Of a stretch of DNA of 64,000 nucleotides, positions 24,836 to 32,666 are shown piece after piece (within the stretch, counting starts at the first letter, position 1; each line of letters opens with the position of its first letter). Under the pieces are notes generated by a model. It saw only the letters and a program-made list of their open reading frames with translations, did no database searches and was not told the origin of the DNA. Location: the NCBI GenBank assembly GCA_016795465.1, contig JAEUHK010000061.1, positions 58,823-122,822 of the forward strand, read 5' to 3'. The DNA comes from Verrucomicrobiaceae bacterium (lineage in GTDB: Bacteria; Verrucomicrobiota; Verrucomicrobiia; Verrucomicrobiales; Verrucomicrobiaceae). A program made the translations under genes and the position numbers.

Positions 24836-25843
24836 ATGATTCGAGGTGTTTTGACCGGCTTTTTGACCGCCTGCCTGCTGGCGGGCTGCGGCGTGAGCCA
24901 TGGGCCGGTCTCCGGCGGCACGCTGGCGCGGCTGAACGACCTCGCGGTGACGCCAGAACAAGGTGCCCGCATGATGAACGGGAAGAAAATCGCCACGCGC
25001 AGCTACTCGCCGCCGGGCGGCGTCGTGCGTGTGCCGATGAAAATGGACGGCGCAGGCCTGCCGACGGTCAAAGCGAGCCTCAACGGCCGCCGCACCGAGG
25101 ACATCCTGCTCGACACTGGCGCGACGGTGACAGTTCTGGATGCCGCGCTGGCCGTGCGAAACCGCATCGCCACGGTGCCGACCCTGAGGCCGGAGATGGC
25201 GGGCGTCATGGGAAGTGAGTCCGGCATGGGCGCGGTGATCGAGACAATGCAAATCGGCCCGTGGCGGCTCGACAACCTGCCCTGCGTGGTGCGGCTGCAA
25301 CGCAGCAGCGGCGGCCTGGACTTCCTGAGCAGTGATTTTGCCATCTCCGTGCTCGGCTTCCATCTGGCGCAGAAGTATTGCAGCCATCTCACGCTCGATT
25401 ATCCGCGTCGCGTGGTCGAATTCGGCTTCGGAGGCTTTCGCGGACCAGCGAGCCGGAATCACACGAAAAGCTCGTTTCGTCTTAAATACGGCGTTCCGAT
25501 GGCTCGCGTGAGCGTGGGCAAGGTGTCGTGGGACGCCATCGTGGACACCGGCTCGTGTTTTGGCGTGGAGATCGATCAAAAACTGGCCCAGCGACTCGGC
25601 CAAGGCACAGGCGGGCAGGCTGTTTCGGGCAATTTTGTCATGATCGGCGTCGGCGGCACCACCACGCCGGAAAAAGCCGGTGTGCGGGTGATCACCGTGC
25701 CGCGGATGACGGCACTCGGCTCGACCTTTTCGAACGCGCAAATCGATGTGATGCCGGGCCCGGCCCGCATCGGCAGCTTCTTTTTACAAAACTACCGCGT
25801 CACCTTCGATTTCCGCCGTCAGCTCGTGTGGCTGGAGTGGTGA
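24836..25843 (+). CDS. lipoprotein with two retropepsin-like aspartic protease domains
   Basis: 335 residues. Lipoprotein signal with lipobox LAGC (C18). Two homologous halves each carry a DTG active-site motif: DILLDTGATVTVLDAALA (D93) and DAIVDTGSCFGVEIDQKLA (D237), each followed by a later hydrophobic-Gly motif (SVLGFHLAQKY, IGSFFLQNYRVTFDF). This is the clan AA retropepsin-like fold duplicated within one chain, so a bilobed pepsin-like active site could form without dimerisation. Divergent from the peptide-transporter cassette (104-base gap), which fits a role in generating or trimming peptides, but that is inference. Confidence 0.8.
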   Translation: MIRGVLTGFLTACLLAGCGVSHGPVSGGTLARLNDLAVTPEQGARMMNGKKIATRSYSPPGGVVRVPMKMDGAGLPTVKASLNGRRTEDILLDTGATVTVLDAALAVRNRIATVPTLRPEMAGVMGSESGMGAVIETMQIGPWRLDNLPCVVRLQRSSGGLDFLSSDFAISVLGFHLAQKYCSHLTLDYPRRVVEFGFGGFRGPASRNHTKSSFRLKYGVPMARVSVGKVSWDAIVDTGSCFGVEIDQKLAQRLGQGTGGQAVSGNFVMIGVGGTTTPEKAGVRVITVPRMTALGSTFSNAQIDVMPGPARIGSFFLQNYRVTFDFRRQLVWLEW

Positions 25844-25901
25844 ACGAACGGCATCTGGCGATAGCCACGGCCCGTTTTTTGCGTTTCTAAAGCACCCCCC
25901 A

Positions 25902-27347
25902 ATGAAAACGTCCCCCTCCCATCATGCTCCGGTCCTGGAGCATGCGTTCCTGACGCGCCGTCAGATGCTCAGCCGTGTCGGCATGGGCTTCGGCGGGCTG
26001 GCGCTCGGCTCGCTGTTTTCCGAAAACGCCTCCGCGGCGGCCCCGCTGAACCCGCTGGCGGTCAAGAAGCCGCACTTCGAGCCGAAGGCGAAGCGCATGG
26101 TGCATTTCTTCATGAACGGCGGCCCCTCGCAGGTCGATACCTTCGATCCGAAGCCGATGCTGGACAAATACGACGGCAAGCCGCTGCCGAACGTGCTCAA
26201 AACCGAGCGTCCGACCGGCGCAGGCTTCAAATCGCCCTTCCAGTTCAAAAAGCACGGCCAGTGCGGCATGGAGATCAGCGACTTGTTTCCGAAGCTGAGC
26301 GAATTCGCCGATGACCTGTGCCTGATCCGCTCGATGCACGCCGATGTGCCGAACCATGAGCCCTCGCTCGGTCTCATGAACAGCGGCGAGAGCCGTCTGA
26401 ACCGCCCCACGATGGGATCGTGGGTGACCTACGGCCTCGGCAGCGAGAATCAAAACCTGCCCGGCTACATCTCGATGTGCCCCGGCGGCATGCCCACGCG
26501 TCGCACGAAGAACTGGCAGGCCGCCTTCCTGCCGAGCGCCTATCAAGGTGCCTACATCAACACCGAGGACACCCGCGTCGAAAAGCTCGTGGAGTTCATC
26601 AAGAACGGCTCGCTCGACTTGAAGCAGCAGCGCCGCCAGCTCGACCTGCTGCTCGAATTGAACCAAAAACACCTCGCCGACCGCGAGCGTGACCAGCAGC
26701 TCGAAGCACGCGTGCAGAGCTACGAACTGGCCTACCGCATGCAGATGGAGGCCAGCGATGCCTTTGACATCATGAAGGAGCCCGAGTGGGTGCGCCAGAT
26801 GTATGGCGACCATGCTTTCGGCCGTCAGTGCCTCATCGCGCGGCGTTTGCTGGAGCGTGGCGTGCGCTTCATCCAGCTCTGGACCGGTGCAGGCCAGCCG
26901 TGGGACAGCCATGACGAGATCATGGAGCACAAAAAGCTCGCCAACCAGACGGACGGGGCCATCGCGGCCTTCATGAGCGATCTGAAGATGCGCGGCCTGT
27001 GGGATGACACGCTCATGATGTGGGGCGGTGAGTTTGGCCGCACGCCCGCGGTGGAGCTGCCCACGCCTGGTGCGAACGCCGGCAAGCAGCATGGCCGCGA
27101 TCACAACCACTACGGCTTCAGCATGTGGCTGGCCGGTGGTGGCGTGCGCGGCGGTTATGTGCATGGCGCGACGGATGAGTTCGGCTTCCAGGCCGTCGAG
27201 AAGCCGGTGCATGTGCATGACCTGCACGCCACGATCCTGCGCATCCTCGGCTTTGACCACGAACGCTTCACCTACCGCTACGCCGGCCTCGACTTCCGTC
27301 TCACGGGCGTGAACGACTGCGGCGTGGTGAAGGAATTGCTCGCGTGA
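25902..27347 (+). CDS. DUF1501 family protein, Tat-exported
   Basis: 481 residues. The N-terminus has a twin-arginine signal (FLTRRQMLSRVGMGFGGLAL). KRMVHFFMNGGPSQVDTFDP is the DUF1501 signature and resembles the metal-binding start of the alkaline phosphatase/sulfatase superfamily; MMWGGEFGRTPAVELP and GRDHNHYGFSMWLAGGGVRGG are other conserved segments. Abundant in Planctomycetes and Verrucomicrobia, where it normally follows a DUF1549/DUF1553 cytochrome-like gene; here the gene upstream is an aspartic protease instead and no such partner is seen. Biochemical role unknown. Convergent with the PepSY gene, 4 bases apart. Confidence 0.9.
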   Translation: MKTSPSHHAPVLEHAFLTRRQMLSRVGMGFGGLALGSLFSENASAAAPLNPLAVKKPHFEPKAKRMVHFFMNGGPSQVDTFDPKPMLDKYDGKPLPNVLKTERPTGAGFKSPFQFKKHGQCGMEISDLFPKLSEFADDLCLIRSMHADVPNHEPSLGLMNSGESRLNRPTMGSWVTYGLGSENQNLPGYISMCPGGMPTRRTKNWQAAFLPSAYQGAYINTEDTRVEKLVEFIKNGSLDLKQQRRQLDLLLELNQKHLADRERDQQLEARVQSYELAYRMQMEASDAFDIMKEPEWVRQMYGDHAFGRQCLIARRLLERGVRFIQLWTGAGQPWDSHDEIMEHKKLANQTDGAIAAFMSDLKMRGLWDDTLMMWGGEFGRTPAVELPTPGANAGKQHGRDHNHYGFSMWLAGGGVRGGYVHGATDEFGFQAVEKPVHVHDLHATILRILGFDHERFTYRYAGLDFRLTGVNDCGVVKELLA

Positions 27348-27351
27348 TGGA

Positions 27352-28065
27352 TCAGTGAGACGCGGAGGCCTTCTTCGGGCGTGTGGCAAAGAACAGCCAG
27401 ATGCCGAGGAGGGCGGCCAGGAAGGTTCCGAGGGTCAACGCGGCGAGCACATAGTCACGCACGTCCTTGTTTCGAATGAAGCCGAGCTTGTGAAACATCG
27501 TGAAGATGGTCGCCTCGAGCTGCCGCTCGCGATCCGTGTGCCGCGTGACACTGCCGGTGGTGGTGGAGACATACACACGCGTGTCCAGGCCGTCATTCGC
27601 ATCAAAGCGATACACCGGCAGGACGCGGAAGATGTTCAGATACTCCATGTTGAAGGCGGTGAGGAAATCCGTCTTCTTCACCTCGGCACCAGCGAGGAAG
27701 CCTTTGGCGATCTCCGTGGCATACGCCTCGTCTTGTGAAGGATCGACACGACCATCGACGGCGCTGACGTATTGCGGTCCTTTGGCATTTTTGGCGTAAA
27801 TCTGATACCAGGGCTGGCCGCCGATGCCGCGCAGGTTCACGGCCTGGACTACCTCGGCATTACCGAGCTTCGTCACGGCATCCGCGACGCTGATCTTGAT
27901 AGCGTTCACGTCCATGCCGCCGGCGGAGGGCTTTGCCTGAGGTGGCGGAGCCTGCGTGCGGGTCATGATGGTGTGGATGACACCGCTGCCGGAGGCCATC
28001 AGCACGGAGATGCTGAACGCGAGGCCGAGCCAGCGATGAAGTTTGCGAATGAGTTTCGAGGACAT
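27352..28065 (-). CDS. PepSY-domain membrane protein
   Basis: 237 residues with an N-terminal helix after KLIRKLHRWLGLAFSISVLM, a start shared with PepSY-associated TM (PiuB-like) proteins, a periplasmic part with PepSY-like segments (KISVADAVTKLGNAEVVQAV, then YVSAVDGRVDPSQ; later YVSTTTGSVTRHTDRERQLE) and a C-terminal helix (VLAALTLGTFLAALLGIWLFF). Such proteins accompany TonB receptors for iron or copper and often serve as reductases or assembly factors. It follows the TonB receptor gene on the same strand, separated by an intrinsic terminator, so it may have its own promoter or depend on read-through. Confidence 0.8.
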   Translation of the reverse strand: MSSKLIRKLHRWLGLAFSISVLMASGSGVIHTIMTRTQAPPPQAKPSAGGMDVNAIKISVADAVTKLGNAEVVQAVNLRGIGGQPWYQIYAKNAKGPQYVSAVDGRVDPSQDEAYATEIAKGFLAGAEVKKTDFLTAFNMEYLNIFRVLPVYRFDANDGLDTRVYVSTTTGSVTRHTDRERQLEATIFTMFHKLGFIRNKDVRDYVLAALTLGTFLAALLGIWLFFATRPKKASASH

Positions 28066-28101
28066 GGCGAAGGGCGGAGAAGAGATGACGAAATAGAAAA
28101 A

Positions 28102-28142
28102 GAGAGCGCAGGGCCGATCGGGACTCTAGGCCCTACGCTCTC
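28102..28142 (-). terminator. intrinsic terminator of the TonB-receptor gene
   Basis: Read on the minus strand, a 14-position stem with one mismatch (28102-28115 against 28129-28142; arms GAGAGCG and AGGGCC with their complements), a 13-base loop, then a T-rich tail complementary to the A-rich bases at 28092-28101. It lies 15 bases after the TonB receptor stop codon. Confidence 0.8.
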
Positions 28143-28157
28143 CGCATGGCGAAGCGA

Positions 28158-30260
28158 CTACCACTTGAACTCGACACCCGCGTAGAAAGCGCGGCCATCA
28201 CCGGGGAGGAAGACAGCCGGGCTGGCGATGGCATTGGCCACAACGCCGGTGGTGGGGCTGTAGTTTTCGTCGGTGATGTTACGAACCTCGGCGAAGAAGG
28301 AGACGCCCTTCTTGGTCTTGTAGCCAAGCTTGAAACCGAGCAGCGCATACGGGTCGGCGAAGGTCGTGCGGGCGAGATCGGCGGCATACTTGTGCGGAGA
28401 CCATTCGACGTTCGGACCGGCGTAGAAGCCGCAGGGATGCTCGAACATCAGCTCGCCGCGGTAGTAGAAGGGCGCGTAGCCCGGCAGCAGGCGGTCGCCA
28501 AAGGTGGGATCGTTCTGGAAGCGGAAGTTGTTCCAGAAGAAGTTGTTGCGGAAGACGAGGCGGTCAAAGCGGGTGTCGTTTGCCGTGGTGAGGTTGCGCA
28601 GCACATCGACGCTGAAGCCGAGCTCGATGCCTTGATGCACCGTTTTGCCCGCATTGATGGTGTTCGCAGGCAGCGGCGGCACGCCGAGCGTGAGCAGCTC
28701 GCGATCCACCCAGGCGTAGTAGTAGCTGAAGTCCCACGAGAGGCGGTCACGCTGGCCGCGGGTGCCGATTTCGAGCGTGGTGGCACTTTGCGGAACGAGC
28801 GGAACGATGCCCGCGGCACCGATCGGCGTGGCTTCGCCGAAGGTCGGCGGCTCAAAGCTGCGGCTGGCGTTGAAGTAGATCTGCGTGAGCGGATCGAATT
28901 CATAGATGAGGCCGAATTTCGGGCTGAAGCCCCAGGCTTCGAGGCGGTCGCTGTTGTTCGCCAGGTTGGGCAGGAAGGCTCCAACACCAGGAAAGAGGGT
29001 TTCCTCGTTCAAATCGCGGCTCGCATACATTACCTGCGCACCAAAGAGCGCGGAGAGATGATCCGTGAGGTGGATGCGGTCATTGAAGTAAAGCGTCCAG
29101 TTGATGGCCTGCAGTTTGTAGTCCGCCACTTTGGCGCCGCGTTGGCCACCGATGTTTTGAAAGCGTCCGTCCTCGGTAAGGCCGTACATGAAGCTGGTGC
29201 CAAGGCTGAAGTCATTGCGCATGCCCGCGAGCGAGCCGCGGTGATCGTAACGAAGGTCAAAGCCGAGGTCATTGCTGAGCTGGTCGATGACCTGGAAAAT
29301 CGGATGATCCAGATCCTTCCAACTCCAGAAGGTGGACAAGGTCAGCGTGTTGTCGCCGTCCGAGTAGGTGAGCTTGTTCGCGAGGCGGAGGAGCTGGTAG
29401 TCACGACGCTGGCGGCCGGTGATGCTCGCGGCATTGGCCTGCTGCGGATTCGCCTCCATCTGCGCCTTCGTCAGCGATCCCGGGAGCTGCGATTTGCTGT
29501 CCACCCAGGTGATGTAGAAGCGGTTTTCGAGGTTCGAGCTGATCTTCGTGCCGATGTTGGCCATCACGCGGAGGCTTTCCTGCTCGCTGTAATCACGGAA
29601 ACCATCCGTGTGGGCCGCGGTGATGCTCACATAGCCATCCACATTCCCCGCCACGAAGCCGGAGGAAACCTGGCCGCGGAAGGTGTTGAAGCTGCCGGCC
29701 TCAAAACGCGACTGAAACGCAGGCGCAGTGTGGCCGGTGTTCGAGATGAAATTGATCGCGCCGCCCAAAGTGGCCGCGCCGTATTGCAGCGCGTTCGCTC
29801 CGCGGAAGGTCTCGACATATTGCGCGGCCATCGGCTCGACGGCCTGCATGTCAAAGCCGCCATCGGCGAGATTGAGCGGCATGCCATCCTGCATCAGCCA
29901 GAGGCCGCGACCATGGAAGGTGCGCTGGATGCCGCTGCCACGAATGGCGATGCGGGACTCCTCAGCACCGAAACGGCTCTGCACGAGCACGCCGGGGGTG
30001 AAATCGAGCGCGTCCTTCAGCGTGGCGGCACGGCCGGTTTTGTATTCTTCCGCAGCGGTGACGCTCGCACCACCGGGCGTGGTGGCGGCGATCTGCTGAC
30101 GACGCGTTTCGATGGAGGGAACAGTCTTGGAAGGATCCTTCGTGGAGGTCACGACGACCTCGGGAAGGGTTTTCGGAGTGGTGGCGGGCTGCTGGGCTTC
30201 GACGAGCCCGGCGGAGAGGAAAGCTGTGAGAAGTGAGAAGTAAGACGTGAATCGTTTCAT
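28158..30260 (-). CDS. TonB-dependent outer-membrane receptor
   Basis: 700 residues from the ATG at 30260. Signal peptide ending near LSAGLVEAQQ, a TonB-box-like LPEVVVTSTKD, plug domain (ATLKDALDFTPGVLVQSR, RIAIRGSGIQRTFHGRGL, ALQYGAATLGGAINFIS) and a beta-barrel ending in ADGRAFYAGVEFKW with terminal aromatic Trp. The plug resembles FecA/FhuA-class receptors. The neighbours (DUF2946-like, HMA, SCO1 and PepSY proteins) point to copper as much as to ferric complexes; substrate is undecided. There are no further outer-membrane or ABC iron-uptake genes nearby. Confidence 0.9.
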   Translation of the reverse strand: MKRFTSYFSLLTAFLSAGLVEAQQPATTPKTLPEVVVTSTKDPSKTVPSIETRRQQIAATTPGGASVTAAEEYKTGRAATLKDALDFTPGVLVQSRFGAEESRIAIRGSGIQRTFHGRGLWLMQDGMPLNLADGGFDMQAVEPMAAQYVETFRGANALQYGAATLGGAINFISNTGHTAPAFQSRFEAGSFNTFRGQVSSGFVAGNVDGYVSITAAHTDGFRDYSEQESLRVMANIGTKISSNLENRFYITWVDSKSQLPGSLTKAQMEANPQQANAASITGRQRRDYQLLRLANKLTYSDGDNTLTLSTFWSWKDLDHPIFQVIDQLSNDLGFDLRYDHRGSLAGMRNDFSLGTSFMYGLTEDGRFQNIGGQRGAKVADYKLQAINWTLYFNDRIHLTDHLSALFGAQVMYASRDLNEETLFPGVGAFLPNLANNSDRLEAWGFSPKFGLIYEFDPLTQIYFNASRSFEPPTFGEATPIGAAGIVPLVPQSATTLEIGTRGQRDRLSWDFSYYYAWVDRELLTLGVPPLPANTINAGKTVHQGIELGFSVDVLRNLTTANDTRFDRLVFRNNFFWNNFRFQNDPTFGDRLLPGYAPFYYRGELMFEHPCGFYAGPNVEWSPHKYAADLARTTFADPYALLGFKLGYKTKKGVSFFAEVRNITDENYSPTTGVVANAIASPAVFLPGDGRAFYAGVEFKW

Positions 30261-30307
30261 AGAAAAAGGCATGGCGACGCGACAAGGCGCGTGCGCGGGT
30301 TGAGGAG

Positions 30308-30405
30308 AAAGTGGGACAGGTTTGCAACCTGTCCGGCAGGCGTGCCGTCATGCGGCACGACTCAGAAGCATGAGGTGATAACAGGTTGAAAGCCTGTTCC
30401 ACTTT
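30308..30405. repeat. paired-hairpin (REP/BIME-like) element B
   Basis: 98 bases with outer arms AAAGTGG (30308-30314) and CCACTTT (30399-30405). Each end is a copy of a ~27-base unit in opposite orientation: AAAGTGG(G/A)ACAGG followed by the complementary AACCTGT after a short loop. The left unit folds as GGACAGGTT/AACCTGTCC (30314-30334), the middle as GTGCCG/CGGCAC (30342-30358), the right as AACAGG/CCTGTT (30380-30398). It lies between the DUF2946-like gene and the TonB receptor gene on the same strand. Confidence 0.65.
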
Positions 30406-30414
30406 CAAGGACCC

Positions 30415-30819
30415 TCAAACCCTTGGAGGAGGCATGGACGGCCTCTCGGACCGTCCTTCGAAGCTGGAAACCAACCACGGAAAGCTCCGAATCTGCGCAG
30501 AAGGTGCCACGAGCCTTGTTTCGGCCACGAGCACCGCTTCAAACTTTTTCACCGACTTCGCCGCGAGGGGCTTCGAGTCGTCTTTTTCCTTCTTTTGACC
30601 TTCTTTGACGGCGAGACACAGCGGGCAGGGATGCTCGCCATCGAAGGTTTTCTCCACCGCCTCCGTCACCGTGCCTTCGTTCAGGTTAGCGAGGAACATG
30701 CCCGTCCACGCCACACCCTGCAAAAGCGCCCAGTGCATGCCCAGCGAGAGGCACACAAGCAACACCACGCATCGGCGAGCGATGCGAAAGCAGAGTGCTG
30801 AACGGGCGGGAGGATTCAC
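30415..30819 (-). CDS. DUF2946-like small membrane/secreted protein with HPCPLC motif
   Basis: 134 residues. One N-terminal helix (CVVLLVCLSLGMHWALLQGV) followed by a periplasmic region containing GEHPCPLCLAVKEGQKKEKD; a His/CPxC motif near the first third is the mark of DUF2946-type proteins often found beside copper-linked TonB receptors. The last ~60 residues look unstructured and Pro/Ser-rich. It lies upstream of the TonB receptor gene and downstream of the HMA-domain gene on the same strand. The CPLC Cys pair with the nearby His could bind Cu(I); this is inference from motif and context. Start may be the ATG at 30819. Confidence 0.65.
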   Translation of the reverse strand: MNPPARSALCFRIARRCVVLLVCLSLGMHWALLQGVAWTGMFLANLNEGTVTEAVEKTFDGEHPCPLCLAVKEGQKKEKDDSKPLAAKSVKKFEAVLVAETRLVAPSAQIRSFPWLVSSFEGRSERPSMPPPRV

Positions 30820-30869
30820 GGGCGGCGATTATGGGAACCACCGCTACGAGTGTCAATCCGGATGAACGG

Positions 30870-31178
30870 TTACTTTGAGGCCACTGGCTTCAAGTTCCGC
30901 ACGTCATACATCTTCGCCTGCTCGCCGAGCGCCTTCACGCAGTCATCGCGGGTGATTTTGGCGTTCGTGGCGGTGATTTCGAGACGCGGGACGCCGCCGT
31001 CCTTCGCCGGCAGCACGGTCACGCTCTGCACGCCTTCGATTTTCTTCAACGCGGCCTGCACATGCCCGCTGCAGGCGCTGCACATCACGCCGGCGACCTC
31101 GCCCTCGTAACGATAAACAGGATCAGCGGCATGCGTGATGCCGACGAAGAGCAGGATGGCGATGAGGATGTGTTTCAT
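30870..31178 (-). CDS. secreted heavy-metal-associated (HMA) domain protein
   Basis: 102 residues from the ATG at 31178. Signal peptide MKHILIAILLFVGITHA, then one ferredoxin-like HMA domain: GEVAGVMCSACSGHVQAALK holds the MxCxxC metal site, followed by KIEGVQSVTVLPAKDGG and the second half ending in DDCVKALGEQ. Unlike cytosolic CopZ chaperones this one is exported, so it would bind copper (or another soft metal) in the periplasm. Located between SCO1 (13-base gap upstream) and the DUF2946-like gene, in a run of copper-linked genes. An in-frame GTG/ATG further upstream reads through the SCO1 gene and is not credible. Confidence 0.85.
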   Translation of the reverse strand: MKHILIAILLFVGITHAADPVYRYEGEVAGVMCSACSGHVQAALKKIEGVQSVTVLPAKDGGVPRLEITATNAKITRDDCVKALGEQAKMYDVRNLKPVASK

Positions 31179-31191
31179 AAGAGAGTGGAGT

Positions 31192-31902
31192 TTAGGATGA
31201 AGGATCATCGAGCAGCCGCTGCACATCACGCGTGAGCTTTTCCGCCATGTGCGTGGCGATCTCCGGCTGCGGATGAAAGACGGCGTAGTAACCACGCACG
31301 CGGCCCTGCGGGTCGAGCAGCACGATGCGCAGATCGTGCTCATAAAAATCGAGCGGGTTGAGGCGCTTCTCCGGCGGGATGGGCTTCGGTGTGTCGAGCT
31401 TCAGTTCCTTCGTAAGGTAGTCCCAGATCGGCTGTTGTTCGCCGGTGACAAACCACCATGGGTCTCCCGGCTTCACTCCAATGCCATCGGCATAGGATTT
31501 GAGGAAGCTGGCCGTGTCGCGGTCCGGTGCGACGGCGAGCGAGACCTGCTGAAACACGGGATGCGCTCGATGCGCCTTATTCAGCTTCTGCATCTGCTGC
31601 ACGATGGCGGCGCAGCCATGCGGACAAACGGTGTACAGACAGGCCATGACGGTGACCTTGCCACGCAGTGCCGAGAGCTTGACCTTTTGGCCGCTGCGCT
31701 CGGTGAGCTCGATGTCGCCCGTGGTTTGTGCCAGCACGGGCAAAGGAGGCTGGGGCAGGGCTTTGTTGAGCCGCTGACCCAGCACGATCATTCCAGCAAT
31801 GGCGAGCACGATGGCCAGCCACATGCGCCACACGCTGCCAGAGCTGCTCGCGGGAGCAGCAGGCATCGCCGGAGTCGGCGTGTCTGGCAGCGGGCTGCTC
31901 AT
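31192..31902 (-). CDS. SCO1/SenC-family copper protein
   Basis: 236 residues, membrane-anchored by a helix at ~27-46 (RMWLAIVLAIAGMIVLG) with a periplasmic thioredoxin-like domain. The copper site is complete: CxxxC in LYTVCPHGCAAIVQQM and the distal His in DFYEHDLRIVLLDPQG. SCO1 proteins deliver copper to the CuA centre of cytochrome oxidase or act as thiol oxidoreductases. The gene follows the cytochrome c gene by 4 bases, which fits respiratory-chain maturation. No cytochrome oxidase subunits are present in this window. Confidence 0.9.
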   Translation of the reverse strand: MSSPLPDTPTPAMPAAPASSSGSVWRMWLAIVLAIAGMIVLGQRLNKALPQPPLPVLAQTTGDIELTERSGQKVKLSALRGKVTVMACLYTVCPHGCAAIVQQMQKLNKAHRAHPVFQQVSLAVAPDRDTASFLKSYADGIGVKPGDPWWFVTGEQQPIWDYLTKELKLDTPKPIPPEKRLNPLDFYEHDLRIVLLDPQGRVRGYYAVFHPQPEIATHMAEKLTRDVQRLLDDPSS

Positions 31903-31906
31903 CAGC

Positions 31907-32572
31907 TTACTCGACGGAGATCTTGAGCAATTCCGCCTCGGTCCACATGGCGGCGCGGGCTTTTTCAGCGTCGCGGATGGCCTTCACTTGATCTGGAGTG
32001 ACCTCGGAGGCACCGCCACCGAACTCTGCGCGAACATAAGTGAGAACGTCTGCAATCTGCTGGTCGCTCAAAGCAGCGCCTTGGGGCGGCATGAGCGGCG
32101 CCGGAGTCGTGAAAGGCACGCCATTGACCTGGACGGGGCCATTCAGGCCGTGCAACACGATGCGAATCAGGCGGTCAGCCTTCTTCGCTTTGACCCAATC
32201 GGAGCCGGCGAGCGGCGGGAACATGTTCGGCAGGCCCAGGCCGGTGGGCTGATGGCAGGCAAAGCAGACCGCCATGTATGTGGTCTTGCCGCGATCTTTG
32301 GCAGAACCGCCTGCGGCAGGAGCAGCAGCCGCGGCCGCAGGAGCCGGAGCGGGAGTTGCAGCCGTGGCAGGTGCCGCGGGAGCTGGTGCAGCCGGTGCGG
32401 CCGCAGCGGCAGGTGCTTCGGCCTTGGTCTCTTGTTTGGCTTTAGGGGTGAGGGTGCTCACGCCGCCGAGGAAGAACGCGATGGCGGTGACACCAGTGGC
32501 GGCGGCCAGGCCGATGCCGAGGATGCGGTTGAAGAGGGTGAAGAACGACGGGGAGTCGGGGGAGGGCTGCAT
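31907..32572 (-). CDS. membrane-anchored cytochrome c with Ala/Pro-rich linker
   Basis: 221 residues. N-terminal helix (FNRILGIGLAAATGVTAIAFF) then a ~55-residue Ala/Pro linker (residues ~47-92) and one class I cytochrome c domain with heme motif CFACH (TYMAVCFACHQPTGLGLPN) and distal Met candidates in PAPLMPPQGAALSDQQIADV. Domain type is that of cbb3/caa3-like or alcohol dehydrogenase cytochromes. First gene of the run cytochrome c - SCO1 - HMA - DUF2946-like - TonB receptor. The long linker lets the heme domain reach partners away from the membrane. Confidence 0.9.
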   Translation of the reverse strand: MQPSPDSPSFFTLFNRILGIGLAAATGVTAIAFFLGGVSTLTPKAKQETKAEAPAAAAAPAAPAPAAPATAATPAPAPAAAAAAPAAGGSAKDRGKTTYMAVCFACHQPTGLGLPNMFPPLAGSDWVKAKKADRLIRIVLHGLNGPVQVNGVPFTTPAPLMPPQGAALSDQQIADVLTYVRAEFGGGASEVTPDQVKAIRDAEKARAAMWTEAELLKISVE

Positions 32573-32666
32573 GATCTAAGTTTGGGGGATGAAGGAAGGC
32601 GGATTTTGCCGACAAGATGGCCCTGAGCAACTGCCAAGGCTGGTCATCTCTTGTCTGGCAGGCGGT

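Noticed and set aside
28146..30236. Long plus-strand frame opposite the TonB receptor
   Set aside because: Antisense shadow; no signal peptide or known motif, while the minus strand encodes a full plug and barrel.
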